IMG/VR virus record: IMGVR_UViG_3300007555_000011
Coordinates: 1 to 45,104 of that record
Direction: 5' to 3' (one strand)
DNA: 45,104 nt
From: a virus
Part shown: positions 1 through 8,521 of the stretch, one piece after another
Layout of the letters: the number at the start of each line of letters is the position of its first letter
Numbering within the stretch: position 1 is the stretch's first letter
Made by a program: the position numbers and the translations under genes
The notes under the pieces: model-generated
The model's database searches: none
The model's input: only the letters and a program-made list of their open reading frames with translations
Told to the model about the DNA's origin: nothing

Positions 1-15
1 CCCTTGATTGTGCCG

Positions 16-21
16 TATAAT
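16..21 (+). promoter_or_regulatory. -10 box of an early-type promoter (cut by window start)
   Basis: TATAAT preceded by GCCG, as in the promoters at 2381 and 13943. The -35 should lie just outside the window. The leader contains GAGAGACC, the same ribosome-binding type seen before the genes at 2429 and 18139. Confidence 0.6.
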
Positions 22-50
22 GGGCGTCTAATTTGATGAGAGACCAATAT

Positions 51-2273
51 ATGAATATCGCTTCTAAAGACATCCTAGCTCGCCTGTTGGCTTCCGAGAA
101 TATTACGGTTGTTCACAAGTCAGCTCCGACTGCTTCCTTTAATGTTCGTGATCGCGTCCTTACTCTCCCTATGTGGGATAACATGCAAGCTGACACTTAT
201 GATCACCTTGTAGGTCATGAAGTTGGTCATGCCTTATATACTCCTGAAGCTGGTTGGCATGAGTCTGCCTCTTCAAAGGGTAAAATCTATCGCCAGTATC
301 TGAACATCGTTGAAGACGCTCGCATTGAGAAGATGGTTCAGACACGATATCCTGGATTGCGCCGCTCGTTTATATCTTCTTATAAGCGCATGCTTGCTGA
401 TGGTTTCTTTGGTGGTGACATTGCAGAGATTAATCGCTTCAGCTTCATTGACCGAATCAATACTTACTTCAAAGCAGGACGCTCTGCTGGTGTTCGTATT
501 GAGCGTGATGAAATGGTCTGGATCAAAAAGATCGAGCAGCTTCAAACATGGGAAGAAGTTGTTGCCCTTACTGATGAGTTGTTTGATTTTTGTAAAGCTC
601 GAAACGAAGATGATCGCGCTGCTGCCAATCAGGCTGCTGATGAAGAAGATTATGCTGATGCTGAGGATGACTCGCCTGAGTCTGAGACTGACGGTGCTGG
701 TGAGCAGGCTGGTGATGAAGAATCAGATGATGATTCTGATGCTGAGACTGAGAGTGATGAGAAAGGCACTGGTGATGAAGAATCAGATGAAGAAGAAGAT
801 GAAGACGGTGATGAAGATTATGACGGTGATGAATCGGCTGGCTCTGGCTATGACCGTGATGACTCGGGTGACCCAGAAGAATCAATCGCTTCAAAGACTG
901 ACCAAGCTCTTCGTCAAGCTATCAGCGCTGAACATGGTGATGATCCTAATGTTGAAGTGACTAGTATTAATATCCCGACCAACCCTGTTGATGAACTTGT
1001 TGTTCGTGCTGACGATATCTTTGAGATGTTTAACACTAGTGAGTTTGCGGGCAGGATGAGAGCGACTGGTGTCGCGCTCTACAAACAATTTCTTGTGAAC
1101 AATAAGCCAGCTGTTAAGTATATGGCAAAAGAGTTTGAGATGAAAAAGTCTGCGGCAGAATATGCTCGCCAGTCTGTGTCAAAGACTGGTGTTATTGATC
1201 CTGTCAAGATGAACAGCTATCGTTACAATGACGATATCTTCCGAAAGGTTAGCATAACGCCTGACGGAAAAAATCATGGTATGATCATGTATATTGATTG
1301 GTCTGGTTCTATGGCTCCAGACATGAAGCCCACTATTGATCAAATGCTGAACCTTGTTTTGTTCTGTCGCCAAGTCAATATCCCATTCCGCGTGTATGCC
1401 TTTAGTGATAGATTCCAAGAATTAGAAAAAGATAATGTCAACCACATTAGTAATGCGGATGATAGACAGATGACATATGATTCAAGATTCCGCTTGATTG
1501 AATTTTTCTCTAGCGATATGAACCGCAAGAAGTTTACTGAGATGGCTGAAAATATGTTGGTTCTTGGTAATTATTATAATCAATATTCTGGAAGATCGCA
1601 TGGATATGTTAATTATCACATCCCGCATCGCTTGACGCTCGGTTCGACTCCATTGAACGAAGCAATCATGGCTGCGTTTAAACTACATGATGACTTCAAG
1701 AAAAAGACTCGCGTTGATATTGTCAACACTATGTTCTTGACTGATGGAGAGAGCAACACTAGTTTCTACCATAATGTTGACATGTATGGTGATGATGGTA
1801 GAGATTATCAAAAGCGTGTTGGTGGAGCGTTCAATTGGACGGGAAGTAAAGTCCTTTATATTACTGATCCAGTAACCAAGAAGCGCAAGCGTGTTGCTGG
1901 TCAGAGAGATGCTATCACCAAGACCTTACTTGAATTTTATCGAGAGCAAACTGGCTCTACCACTATCGGCTATCGAATTATGCCGCTGAACAGACGCCAG
2001 TTCACCAATTCGCTTCCATCGTCAGTTAGTTGGGAAGATGGCCAAAGTCTGTATTCTGGAGTCCGCAAGGAAAAGTTTGCGGTGGTTCCAAACTCTGGAT
2101 ATGATCACCTTTATCTTATTGGTGGTGGCAAGAATCTTCAGACTGCTAATGGCGCTATTGAAGTGGAGCGTGGTGAGTCGAAGCGTTCGGTGCGGACTGC
2201 GTTTAAGAAAGCAAACAATGATAAGAAAACTTCCAGAAAGATGTTGTCCGACCTGATCTCGGCTATCGCTTAA
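51..2273 (+). CDS. CobT-like VWA protein with zinc metallopeptidase motif
   Basis: A 740-residue protein of the CobT-like type found in T4-like phages, paired with the CobS-like ATPase downstream. The N-terminal part has a zincin-like motif HEVGH (residues 56-60) and a downstream Glu (about 88) in an EDARIEK context. A long Asp/Glu-rich linker lies at about residues 190-290. The C-terminal half is a von Willebrand A domain with a MIDAS motif: DWSGS at 416-420, a later Thr in GSTPLN, and TDG around 565. I place the start at 51, not at in-frame codons from 33, because GAGAGACC then acts as the ribosome-binding site. Cellular CobT works with CobS in cobalt insertion, but no other B12 gene is visible here. 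A remodelling or proteolysis role with the AAA+ partner is equally possible. Confidence 0.8.
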   Translation: MNIASKDILARLLASENITVVHKSAPTASFNVRDRVLTLPMWDNMQADTYDHLVGHEVGHALYTPEAGWHESASSKGKIYRQYLNIVEDARIEKMVQTRYPGLRRSFISSYKRMLADGFFGGDIAEINRFSFIDRINTYFKAGRSAGVRIERDEMVWIKKIEQLQTWEEVVALTDELFDFCKARNEDDRAAANQAADEEDYADAEDDSPESETDGAGEQAGDEESDDDSDAETESDEKGTGDEESDEEEDEDGDEDYDGDESAGSGYDRDDSGDPEESIASKTDQALRQAISAEHGDDPNVEVTSINIPTNPVDELVVRADDIFEMFNTSEFAGRMRATGVALYKQFLVNNKPAVKYMAKEFEMKKSAAEYARQSVSKTGVIDPVKMNSYRYNDDIFRKVSITPDGKNHGMIMYIDWSGSMAPDMKPTIDQMLNLVLFCRQVNIPFRVYAFSDRFQELEKDNVNHISNADDRQMTYDSRFRLIEFFSSDMNRKKFTEMAENMLVLGNYYNQYSGRSHGYVNYHIPHRLTLGSTPLNEAIMAAFKLHDDFKKKTRVDIVNTMFLTDGESNTSFYHNVDMYGDDGRDYQKRVGGAFNWTGSKVLYITDPVTKKRKRVAGQRDAITKTLLEFYREQTGSTTIGYRIMPLNRRQFTNSLPSSVSWEDGQSLYSGVRKEKFAVVPNSGYDHLYLIGGGKNLQTANGAIEVERGESKRSVRTAFKKANNDKKTSRKMLSDLISAIA

Positions 2274-2274
2274 A

Positions 2275-2300
2275 ATAGGTTGTTATTTAACCTATATTTT
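2275..2300 (+). terminator. AT-rich intrinsic terminator after the CobT-like gene
   Basis: The arms ATAGGTT (2275-2281) and AACCTAT (2289-2295) form a 7-bp stem with a 7-nt loop, followed by ATTTT. It starts right after the stop codon. Confidence 0.6.
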
Positions 2301-2319
2301 GGTTATAAGGAAAGGATTC

Positions 2320-2340
2320 TTTATTCCAAAACGATATAAA
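2320..2340. promoter_or_regulatory. Dyad element, copy 1 (possible operator)
   Basis: Arms TTTATTCC and GATATAAA around a 5-bp spacer; 6 of 8 positions can pair. It resembles the elements at 13429 and 13882. Its centre is 28 bp upstream of the -35 box at 2358. Confidence 0.5.
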
Positions 2341-2357
2341 AAAACTGAAAATAGTTG

Positions 2358-2386
2358 TTGTCTTATACCGAATTATGCCGTATAAT
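2358..2386 (+). promoter_or_regulatory. Sigma70-like early promoter for the CobS-like gene
   Basis: TTGTCT, 17 bp, TATAAT. The AAAATAGTTGTTG stretch over the -35 recurs at 13911 and 17786. Confidence 0.75.
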
Positions 2387-2428
2387 GGCTACTTAAATGA
2401 TTGATTATAACTTGTGAGAGAGACCTAT

Positions 2429-3592
2429 ATGACAAATTTGTTTGATACTTTGAAGAGCCTATATCCCGATGCGCCTGTTCCCAGCCTTGAGACGAAGCGA
2501 GTAGCACGTGAGCTTGGGGTGAAAGTTCCGAGTTCATACTTCCACAAATCCTTGCGCGTTGATCGTGGGTTGTACAACCTCCCTGATATAGCGCCGACAA
2601 CCGTCCCTGCACCTGCTCCAGCTTCGGCTCCAGCTCCTGCGCCTGCGCTACAGCCAAACGCCTTAGTCGCTGACTTGAATGTCGTTTCTACAGGCTTTAC
2701 TCAAAACTTAGTGCCTGCCAAGGATCCGCTGTTTGTTCCGTTTGGTAATTTCACTACTCTGAAGAATGTCATCAAGTCTAACATGTTCTATCCTGTATTC
2801 ATTACTGGTATGTCTGGTAATGGTAAGACGTTTTCGGTTGATCAGGCTTGTGCTCAATTGAAGCGTGAATCAATCCGTGTGAACTTTACTGTTGAGACAG
2901 ATGAAGATGACTTGATTGGTGGCTTCCGTCTTGTTGATGGTGAGACTCGCTTCTTCAAAGGTCCAGTCATCAAAGCTATGGAGCGTGGTGCGGTATTGCT
3001 TCTGGATGAGATTGACTTGGGCAACCCTGCCAAGATCATGTGTCTCCAGTCTATCCTTGAGGGCAAAGGATACTTCATCAAGAAGACTGGTGAGTTTATC
3101 TCTCCTGCTGCTGGCTTCACTGTTGTTGCTACTGGTAACACCAAAGGTAAAGGATCTGATGATGGTCGTTTTATCGGGACTAACGTCTTGAATGAAGCGT
3201 TCCTTGAGCGTTTCCCTGTCACCTTTGAGCAAGAATATCCTAGTGCTGCTGTTGAGAAGAAAATACTCTCGGCTGTGTTTGAAGACCTTGCTGTCCAAGA
3301 TGATGAGTTTGTTTCTAAACTGGTTGACTGGGCTGACATCATCCGCAAGACTTTCTATGATGGTGGTATTGATGAGATAATTTCTACTCGTCGCCTTGTC
3401 CACATCGCCAAAGCGTTCAAGATATTTGATGACCGTATGAAGTCTATTGACATGTGTATTAATCGCTTTGATGAGGACACCAAAGCCTCGTTTCGTGACT
3501 TGTACGCCAAGCTGGACGCTGATGTAAACTTGGGCGGTGATGTGGGTGATCCTCTTGCGGATGCTGACACTACTCAAGACGCTCCATTCTAG
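2429..3592 (+). CDS. CobS-like MoxR-family AAA+ ATPase
   Basis: A 387-residue AAA+ ATPase of the CobS/MoxR type. The N-terminal part is followed by a Pro/Ala-rich linker (about residues 57-76). Walker A is GMSGNGKT at 127-134 and Walker B is VLLLDE ending at D193-E194; a TGNTKGKG segment follows in the sensor region. MoxR ATPases usually act on a VWA-domain partner, and the CobT-like gene just upstream supplies one. The start at 2429 is preceded by GAGAGAGACC; the in-frame GTG at 2414 lies within that ribosome-binding site. The gene has its own promoter, so the pair can be expressed separately although adjacent. The exact substrate is unknown. Confidence 0.85.
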   Translation: MTNLFDTLKSLYPDAPVPSLETKRVARELGVKVPSSYFHKSLRVDRGLYNLPDIAPTTVPAPAPASAPAPAPALQPNALVADLNVVSTGFTQNLVPAKDPLFVPFGNFTTLKNVIKSNMFYPVFITGMSGNGKTFSVDQACAQLKRESIRVNFTVETDEDDLIGGFRLVDGETRFFKGPVIKAMERGAVLLLDEIDLGNPAKIMCLQSILEGKGYFIKKTGEFISPAAGFTVVATGNTKGKGSDDGRFIGTNVLNEAFLERFPVTFEQEYPSAAVEKKILSAVFEDLAVQDDEFVSKLVDWADIIRKTFYDGGIDEIISTRRLVHIAKAFKIFDDRMKSIDMCINRFDEDTKASFRDLYAKLDADVNLGGDVGDPLADADTTQDAPF

Positions 3593-3604
3593 CGGTAATG
3601 GGAG

Positions 3605-3630
3605 AGTCAACTTTCGGGTTGACTTTTCTC
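3605..3630 (+). terminator. Terminator hairpin overlapping the next promoter
   Basis: AGTCAAC (3605-3611), loop TTTCGG, GTTGACT (3618-3624), then TTTCTC. The stem can be extended outward with GGGAG and CTCCC. The right arm contains the -35 hexamer of the promoter at 3619. Confidence 0.65.
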
Positions 3631-3647
3631 CCTTTCTATTGTATAAT
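3619..3647 (+). promoter_or_regulatory. Sigma70-like promoter for the 3684 operon
   Basis: TTGACT, 17 bp, TATAAT. The -35 sits inside the right arm of the upstream terminator. The first gene starts 36 bp after the -10. Confidence 0.75.
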
Positions 3648-3683
3648 CTACACATAACTTAATTTATAATCAAAGAGGTACTG

Positions 3684-4544
3684 ATGGAAATACCAGTTGA
3701 AGAGTTGCGGAAACGCAAAATTATGCTCGCCACTCCAATGTATGGGGGACAGTGTCACGGGATGTACTCTAAATCCTGTTCTGACTTGTCTAGACTATGC
3801 CAAGCATATGGTGTGGATCTAACATTCTTTTATTTGTTCAATGAATCGCTAATCACTCGCGCCAGAAACTATTGCGTTGATGAGTTTATGAGAAGTGAAT
3901 GCACACACTTGATGTTCATTGATTCGGATATCGGGTTTGATCCTCATGACGTTTTGTCTCTGGCTGCCTTTATGGATCCAGAAGAAAAGGGTGAAGACCG
4001 CAAAGAAGTGATGTGTGGTGCGTATCCCAAGAAAACGATTGCTTGGGAAAAGATTAAGATGGCTGTCGATAAAGGTTTTGCTGACGACAACCCTAATGAT
4101 CTTGAGAGGTATGTTGGTGATTATGTATTCAACCCCAAAGAATCAGGAAATATCTTACTCAATAAGCCGTGTAAGGTTCTTGAGGGTGGCACTGGGTTCA
4201 TGATGATTCAACGATCTGCGTTTGAGAAGTTCCAAGAAGCATATCCAGATTATACATACTTGCCTGACCACGCAAGAACTGAGTCGTTTGATGGTTCACG
4301 CGAGATCATGATGTACTTCCAAGCATTGATTGATCCAGACTCAAAGCGATACTTGTCAGAAGATTATATGTTCTGTCAGTGGATGCAAAAGATTGGTGTT
4401 GAGACTTGGTTGTGTCCTTGGATGAGATTGCTTCATACTGGTTCGTACACATTTGGTGGTTCATTGGCAGACCTTTCTGAGGTGGGTGCTTCACCCACTG
4501 CTGGGGCTGACGTAAAGAGAAACAAGAAAAAGGCGAAAAAGTAA
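3684..4544 (+). CDS. Glycosyltransferase-like protein (GT-A fold)
   Basis: A 286-residue protein resembling phage GT-A glycosyltransferases. The opening strand IMLATPMYGG, the helix with SLITRARNYC, and the DxD-type motif DSDIGF (D80, D82) for the metal-bound sugar nucleotide are visible. A GGTGFMMI segment lies near the middle. The tail is Lys-rich (KRNKKKAKK). It opens an operon that continues into the sliding clamp. Sugar donor and acceptor cannot be told; modification of phage DNA, virion protein or host glycan are all open. Confidence 0.65.
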   Translation: MEIPVEELRKRKIMLATPMYGGQCHGMYSKSCSDLSRLCQAYGVDLTFFYLFNESLITRARNYCVDEFMRSECTHLMFIDSDIGFDPHDVLSLAAFMDPEEKGEDRKEVMCGAYPKKTIAWEKIKMAVDKGFADDNPNDLERYVGDYVFNPKESGNILLNKPCKVLEGGTGFMMIQRSAFEKFQEAYPDYTYLPDHARTESFDGSREIMMYFQALIDPDSKRYLSEDYMFCQWMQKIGVETWLCPWMRLLHTGSYTFGGSLADLSEVGASPTAGADVKRNKKKAKK

Positions 4545-4981
4545 TGGAAAAGAATTGGGCAACTTATGGAAAGGAATGGACAACCACAAATGAAGAGGGA
4601 AGTGTCGAAGATAGCTATACCCACACCGACGAGTATTATGCTGATATTGACCGTAACCAAGCAATGTGTGGTGACTCTGGGGTTGACGGACGCAATGATT
4701 TCGACTATAATCTCTATAAGTTTAATGAAGCTGAGTTAATTAATGAATTTCAAGAGTATGTCGACTCGACTTACTCAGCCCATTACTCGAAGAATAAATT
4801 CCAGTCAACTGAGTTTATTATTGACTGCGGACATGGTGAGGGTTTTGCCCTTGGAAATGTTCTTAAATATGTCCAACGATATGGCAACAAGAATGGCTAT
4901 AATCGTGCGGACTTAATGAAAGTATTACATTATGCGTTGATCGCATTACACAATCACGACTTACAAGAACTGGAGAGATAG
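4544..4981 (+). CDS. DUF3310-like protein
   Basis: A 145-residue protein. The C-terminal 50 residues resemble DUF3310 (SaV-like), a small helical phage domain, with the pattern GNVLKYVQRYG, then DLMKVLHYAL. The N-terminal half is acidic and unrecognised. The start codon shares one base with the upstream stop, so translation is probably coupled. No biochemical function is established for this domain. Confidence 0.6.
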   Translation: MEKNWATYGKEWTTTNEEGSVEDSYTHTDEYYADIDRNQAMCGDSGVDGRNDFDYNLYKFNEAELINEFQEYVDSTYSAHYSKNKFQSTEFIIDCGHGEGFALGNVLKYVQRYGNKNGYNRADLMKVLHYALIALHNHDLQELER

Positions 4982-4984
4982 ATT

Positions 4985-5653
4985 ATGAAAATTAGTGAAA
5001 GCACCTTTGAAGTTTTAAAGAACTTCTCAACGATAAATCCATCGTTATCATTTAAGACTGGCAACGTGTTACGAACTGTATCACCCCAGAAGAACATCCT
5101 TGCGTCTGCTGTTGTAAGTGAATCATTCCCACAAGACTTTGCCATCTATGAGATGAATCAGTTTCTTGGGTTGACTAGTTTGTTTGAGGATGCTGTCTTT
5201 GACTTCGGCTCATCGGCACTAACTGTCAGTGAAGCGTCACAACCAAGTAGTCAATGTCGCTACACATACACTGATCCGTCAATGATAACTTCTCCACCCG
5301 AGAAGAATCTTGAGCTGCCTGATCCTGAAGTTCAATTTGATATGACCGCTGCCAACTATAAGAAAGTTGTCAACGCTGCGAATCAACTGTCATTGCCTGA
5401 AGTTGTTGTTCGTGGTTCGGACGGCACTGTCTCTTTGGTTGCTACTGATACAAAGAATCCAACTTCTAATGAGTTTGGTCTGTCGGTTGGTAACACTGAA
5501 GCTGAGTTTGAGTTCATCTTCAAGACCGAGAATCTGAAGTTTATGTCTGATGATTATAAGGTTAGTGTATCGTCTAAAGGCATCTCCCACTTCCTCGGCT
5601 CTGTTATTGAGTATTGGGTTGCTACTGAGGCTGGAAGCAAATACAATGGGTAA
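4985..5653 (+). CDS. 45: Sliding clamp (gp45-like)
   Basis: A 222-residue homologue of the T4 gp45 trimeric DNA sliding clamp, close to the T4 length of 228. The N-terminus MKISESTFEVLKNFSTIN matches the T4 pattern, followed by FAIYEMNQFLG, the TDPSMI segment and a C-terminal YWVATEA strand. The clamp gives the gp43 polymerase processivity and in T4 also activates late transcription. That fits the TATAAATA boxes found elsewhere here. It overlaps the next gene by 8 bp. Confidence 0.93.
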   Translation: MKISESTFEVLKNFSTINPSLSFKTGNVLRTVSPQKNILASAVVSESFPQDFAIYEMNQFLGLTSLFEDAVFDFGSSALTVSEASQPSSQCRYTYTDPSMITSPPEKNLELPDPEVQFDMTAANYKKVVNAANQLSLPEVVVRGSDGTVSLVATDTKNPTSNEFGLSVGNTEAEFEFIFKTENLKFMSDDYKVSVSSKGISHFLGSVIEYWVATEAGSKYNG

Positions 5654-6206
5654 TGGGAAAGTCTTCCTAGAGATAGGCACGTGTGATTTTGACACGTGTC
5701 TTCCTCTCGCTGAAGCAGGTTGGTCTGGATATATGATTGAGGCTGATCCACGTTATGCTGAAATTATGGCTAACAAGACAGCCCAATATGATGTCAAAGT
5801 TGATAACATGGCTGTATCGAATAAGAATGGTACAGTTGCGTTCAACCGAAGCATTCAAACCGATGACTGGGCGCGTGGGATTGGTGTTGTGGACGATGCG
5901 GATCATTTAGGTGGGCGCATGTTCAGTCGCCCAGATAACGCCCATCTTCTGTTGGATAGGATTGAAGTGCCATGTTGTAGACTGGACACTTATCTCATAG
6001 AAAACGAGATTGGTCATATTGACTTCATGAAGATCGACGTTGAGGGGCATGAGTTAAATATCCTCGGCGTGTACAGCTGGAAAGTTAAACCCACATTTGT
6101 TAAGATTGAGCATGCGCACATAGATGATAGCCTTATCACAAACATCTTGCATAAGCAAGGTTATATGACATGGGTTGAGTCTGAAGATATTTATGGTGTG
6201 ATATAA
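5646..6206 (+). CDS. FkbM-family methyltransferase
   Basis: A 186-residue SAM-dependent methyltransferase of the FkbM type. The SAM-binding start FLEIGTCDFDT, the acidic IEADPRYA strand end, the RLDTYL segment and the DFMKIDVEGHE motif are all present. FkbM enzymes commonly O-methylate sugars or small molecules. I chose the ATG at 5646, overlapping the clamp stop, because the upstream in-frame extension runs through clamp coding sequence and adds nothing to the fold. With nearby glycosyltransferases and a sulfotransferase it suggests glycan decoration. Confidence 0.8.
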   Translation: MGNGKVFLEIGTCDFDTCLPLAEAGWSGYMIEADPRYAEIMANKTAQYDVKVDNMAVSNKNGTVAFNRSIQTDDWARGIGVVDDADHLGGRMFSRPDNAHLLLDRIEVPCCRLDTYLIENEIGHIDFMKIDVEGHELNILGVYSWKVKPTFVKIEHAHIDDSLITNILHKQGYMTWVESEDIYGVI

Positions 6207-6242
6207 TTAAATTGAAATATAACTTTACAATGGAGAAACACA

Positions 6243-6503
6243 ATGAGCAATATTATTTTACCGTCTAGCGATTCAGACAAAGAACGAATCAAAGGTTGTA
6301 TGGAAGAGATCAGCAACTCATACACACGGATGGAAGCAGAGCGTGAATTCATCAAAGAAGCGATTGAAGCTCTTGCTGATGACGTTGATGTGCCAAAGAA
6401 GTACCTGAACAAATTGGCTAAAATCTTCCACAAACAGAATCTAAGCGAGACTGTTGGTGAGATGGAAGATGTTGAGGCATTGTACGAAACGGTGTTGAAG
6501 TAA
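6243..6503 (+). CDS. dsbA: DsbA-like double-stranded DNA-binding protein
   Basis: An 86-residue acidic helical protein resembling T4 DsbA, which binds double-stranded DNA near late promoters. The signature stretch is NSYTRMEAEREFIKEAI, followed by KKYLNKLAKIFHKQN and a final ALYETVL. A GGAG sequence lies 7 bp before the ATG. The upstream ATATAAT with a TG extension at 6199 might be a weak promoter. It is unrelated to the thiol oxidase of the same name. Confidence 0.75.
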   Translation: MSNIILPSSDSDKERIKGCMEEISNSYTRMEAEREFIKEAIEALADDVDVPKKYLNKLAKIFHKQNLSETVGEMEDVEALYETVLK

Positions 6504-6769
6504 TGTTGACGTCTGTGGTTAATGACTTGATCAAACACCTCAAAGAGGGTGTGGTCGAAGTTACTTTTGAGAAGATCAATGATGGGGGTACAAGGGTGAT
6601 GCCTTGTACTCTCAACCCTGAGATAATCTTAGAGGAGTCTGGCTCTGCTATCACCGTGAGTTCTGTTTCTGGTGGCTCTGCTGACATCCCTGTTTGGGGA
6701 ATTGATGTTAAGGCGTGGAGATCATTCCGCACCAATACTGTGACTGGATGGAGACCGATCAGTGACTAA
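6503..6769 (+). CDS. SH3-barrel-like small protein (DUF2693-type)
   Basis: An 88-residue protein with the pattern common in T4-like phages: VEVTFEKINDGGTRVMPCTL, then IPVWGIDVKAWRSFR, ending in a Trp-Arg stretch. It is predicted to be a small beta barrel. The function is not established. It starts one base inside the dsbA stop codon. Confidence 0.6.
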   Translation: MLTSVVNDLIKHLKEGVVEVTFEKINDGGTRVMPCTLNPEIILEESGSAITVSSVSGGSADIPVWGIDVKAWRSFRTNTVTGWRPISD

Positions 6770-7526
6770 ATGGATATTTGTCCATAACCCAAAAGCTGCT
6801 GGAACCAGTATGCTTGATTGGCTTAGACCGACTGACATGACTGTCTGTGATACAGAGGGTGGTTCGTCTACATATGACGCTCTCTGTGATCATAGCGGTG
6901 TTGTTCCTCAACACGGAATAGCATATGAAGCCTCTCGCGTATTGCCAAAGGAAACATTCGACACACGCTATAAGTTTGGCTTTGTCAGAAATCCGTTTGA
7001 TCGTGAGGTGAGTATATACGCTTCTCAGTGTATCGCTGAATGTAAGTGGGATGTGTCTTTCGCCGACTGGGTTAAGTGGAGATACGATGAAGCTGTAGTG
7101 CTGGACGTTGAATCATCAGACTACGACTACCAATGGAACAGAGGCTTTTGCATCAGACCGCAGATCGGCAACTTCATTGATCCTGATGGTAATAGTCTCA
7201 TGAACTTCATTGGTCGTTATGAGTCTATAAAACAAGACTGGAAAATAGTCGCGGATGCAATTGGTCTGCCCAGTTTCTCCAAACTCGCATATTGGAACTC
7301 ATCGATGAGGGAGTATGACTATCGGAGTTACTACACTGATGATGTGGTTGATATAGTCACTGAAGCTCATCATCTAGATCTAGTGACATTTAACTATGAG
7401 TTTGAGAGAGGCATGGTATCAAGGGACATCAACATCCCCGAAGACCTCAAATTAGACCTGCCAGACACATACAACTTCTACTATCAGTCAGGCGGTAGAG
7501 GTGCGGTTGTACCATTTTCCGCTTGA
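6762..7526 (+). CDS. Sulfotransferase-family protein
   Basis: A 254-residue protein of the Golgi-type sulfotransferase family. The 5'-phosphosulfate loop VHNPKAAGTS lies near the N-terminus and the 3'-phosphate-binding FVRNPFDREVS around residue 75. Such enzymes move sulfate from PAPS to sugars. It starts at a GTG inside the end of the preceding gene; the next ATG would remove the PAPS loop. A phage sulfotransferase implies that the host supplies PAPS. Confidence 0.75.
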   Translation: MTKWIFVHNPKAAGTSMLDWLRPTDMTVCDTEGGSSTYDALCDHSGVVPQHGIAYEASRVLPKETFDTRYKFGFVRNPFDREVSIYASQCIAECKWDVSFADWVKWRYDEAVVLDVESSDYDYQWNRGFCIRPQIGNFIDPDGNSLMNFIGRYESIKQDWKIVADAIGLPSFSKLAYWNSSMREYDYRSYYTDDVVDIVTEAHHLDLVTFNYEFERGMVSRDINIPEDLKLDLPDTYNFYYQSGGRGAVVPFSA

Positions 7527-7551
7527 CATACCACCTATCTTGTAGTATAAT
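7523..7551 (+). promoter_or_regulatory. Consensus sigma70 promoter for gene 44
   Basis: TTGACA, 17 bp, TATAAT, a perfect match to the bacterial consensus. It overlaps the end of the sulfotransferase gene. AGGAG precedes the ATG at 7580. Confidence 0.85.
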
Positions 7552-7579
7552 AGATGTATATTGAGGAGAAAACTATATT

Positions 7580-8521
7580 ATGTTGAATGAATTTTTGTAT
7601 GTTGAGAAGTATCGTCCACAGACCGTGGCTGACACAATCCTACCTGATGCTCTGAAAGAAACATTCCAGACATTTGTTGATAATAAAAATGTTCCAAACT
7701 TACTACTCACTGGCACCGCAGGTGTTGGCAAAACGACTATCGCCAAAGCAATGCTTGAAGAGCTGGGTTGTGACTATATCGTAATCAACGGATCCGATGA
7801 GGGACGTTTGATTGATACGCTACGCACTAAGATAAAAGGATTCGCCTCGTCTATGTCTTTGGCGGGTGGCAGAAAGTATGTCATCCTAGACGAAGCGGAC
7901 TATCTTAATGCTGAGACAGTCCAACCAGCTCTTCGCAACTTTATGGAAGAGTATAGCGCCAACTGTGGGTTTATCCTGACATGTAACTTTGTGAACAAGA
8001 TCATTGCTCCGCTACACTCACGATGTTCTGTCGTTGAGTTCAAGATGGCTGCTTCTGATAAACCTAAACTTGCGGCTCAATTATTCAAGCGTGTCTCTAG
8101 TATTCTTGACACTGAGAATGTGGAGTATGATAAGCAGGTGGTCGCTGAGGTTGTGAAGCGCCACTTCCCCGATAACCGCAGAGTCTTGAATGAATTACAG
8201 CGTTATGCTGGCACTGGTAAGATTGATTCTGGCATCCTAGTAAACTATGCAGACTTAAACCTGAAAGACTTGATGGCTTCAATGAAAGCAAAAGAGTTCA
8301 CCAAGGTTCGTAAGTGGGTTGCTCAGAATGTGGATGGCGATACGTCTCAAACATTCCGTAAAATCTACGATACTGCTGGTGAGTATGTTGCGCCGAACAG
8401 TGTTCCTCAAGTGGTTGTTACTCTAGCCGACTATCAGTACAAAGCTGCGTTTGCGGCTGATGCTGAGATCAACATGATGGCTATGTTGACTGAGATGATG
8501 ATTGATTGTGAGTGGAAGTAA
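7580..8521 (+). CDS. 44: Clamp loader ATPase (gp44-like)
   Basis: A 313-residue AAA+ ATPase matching T4 gp44 (319 aa). Start YVEKYRPQTVAD, Walker A GTAGVGKT at 45-52, Walker B DEAD at 104-107, and the SRC arginine-finger motif. With gp62 it opens the sliding clamp and places it on primed DNA. Unlike in T4, gene 62 does not follow directly; it lies about 3 kb downstream. Confidence 0.93.
   Translation: MLNEFLYVEKYRPQTVADTILPDALKETFQTFVDNKNVPNLLLTGTAGVGKTTIAKAMLEELGCDYIVINGSDEGRLIDTLRTKIKGFASSMSLAGGRKYVILDEADYLNAETVQPALRNFMEEYSANCGFILTCNFVNKIIAPLHSRCSVVEFKMAASDKPKLAAQLFKRVSSILDTENVEYDKQVVAEVVKRHFPDNRRVLNELQRYAGTGKIDSGILVNYADLNLKDLMASMKAKEFTKVRKWVAQNVDGDTSQTFRKIYDTAGEYVAPNSVPQVVVTLADYQYKAAFAADAEINMMAMLTEMMIDCEWK

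Noticed and set aside
310-960. Met/Leu-rich + strand frame and a His/Gln-rich - strand frame over the CobT-like gene
   Set aside because: Both are shadows of the acidic GAT/GAA-rich linker, with no ribosome-binding site and extreme composition.
51-3592. Cobalamin biosynthesis by the CobS/CobT-like pair as the main assignment
   Set aside because: No other B12 gene is visible in the window and an extra HExxH motif is present. I kept only the family names.
2870-3655. Long - strand frame opposite the CobS-like gene
   Set aside because: It lies fully opposite conserved AAA+ coding sequence, with no promoter or recognisable product.
6175-6207. Promoter before dsbA
   Set aside because: TTGAGT and TATAAT are 21 bp apart, too far for the usual spacing; only a weak extended -10 remains.
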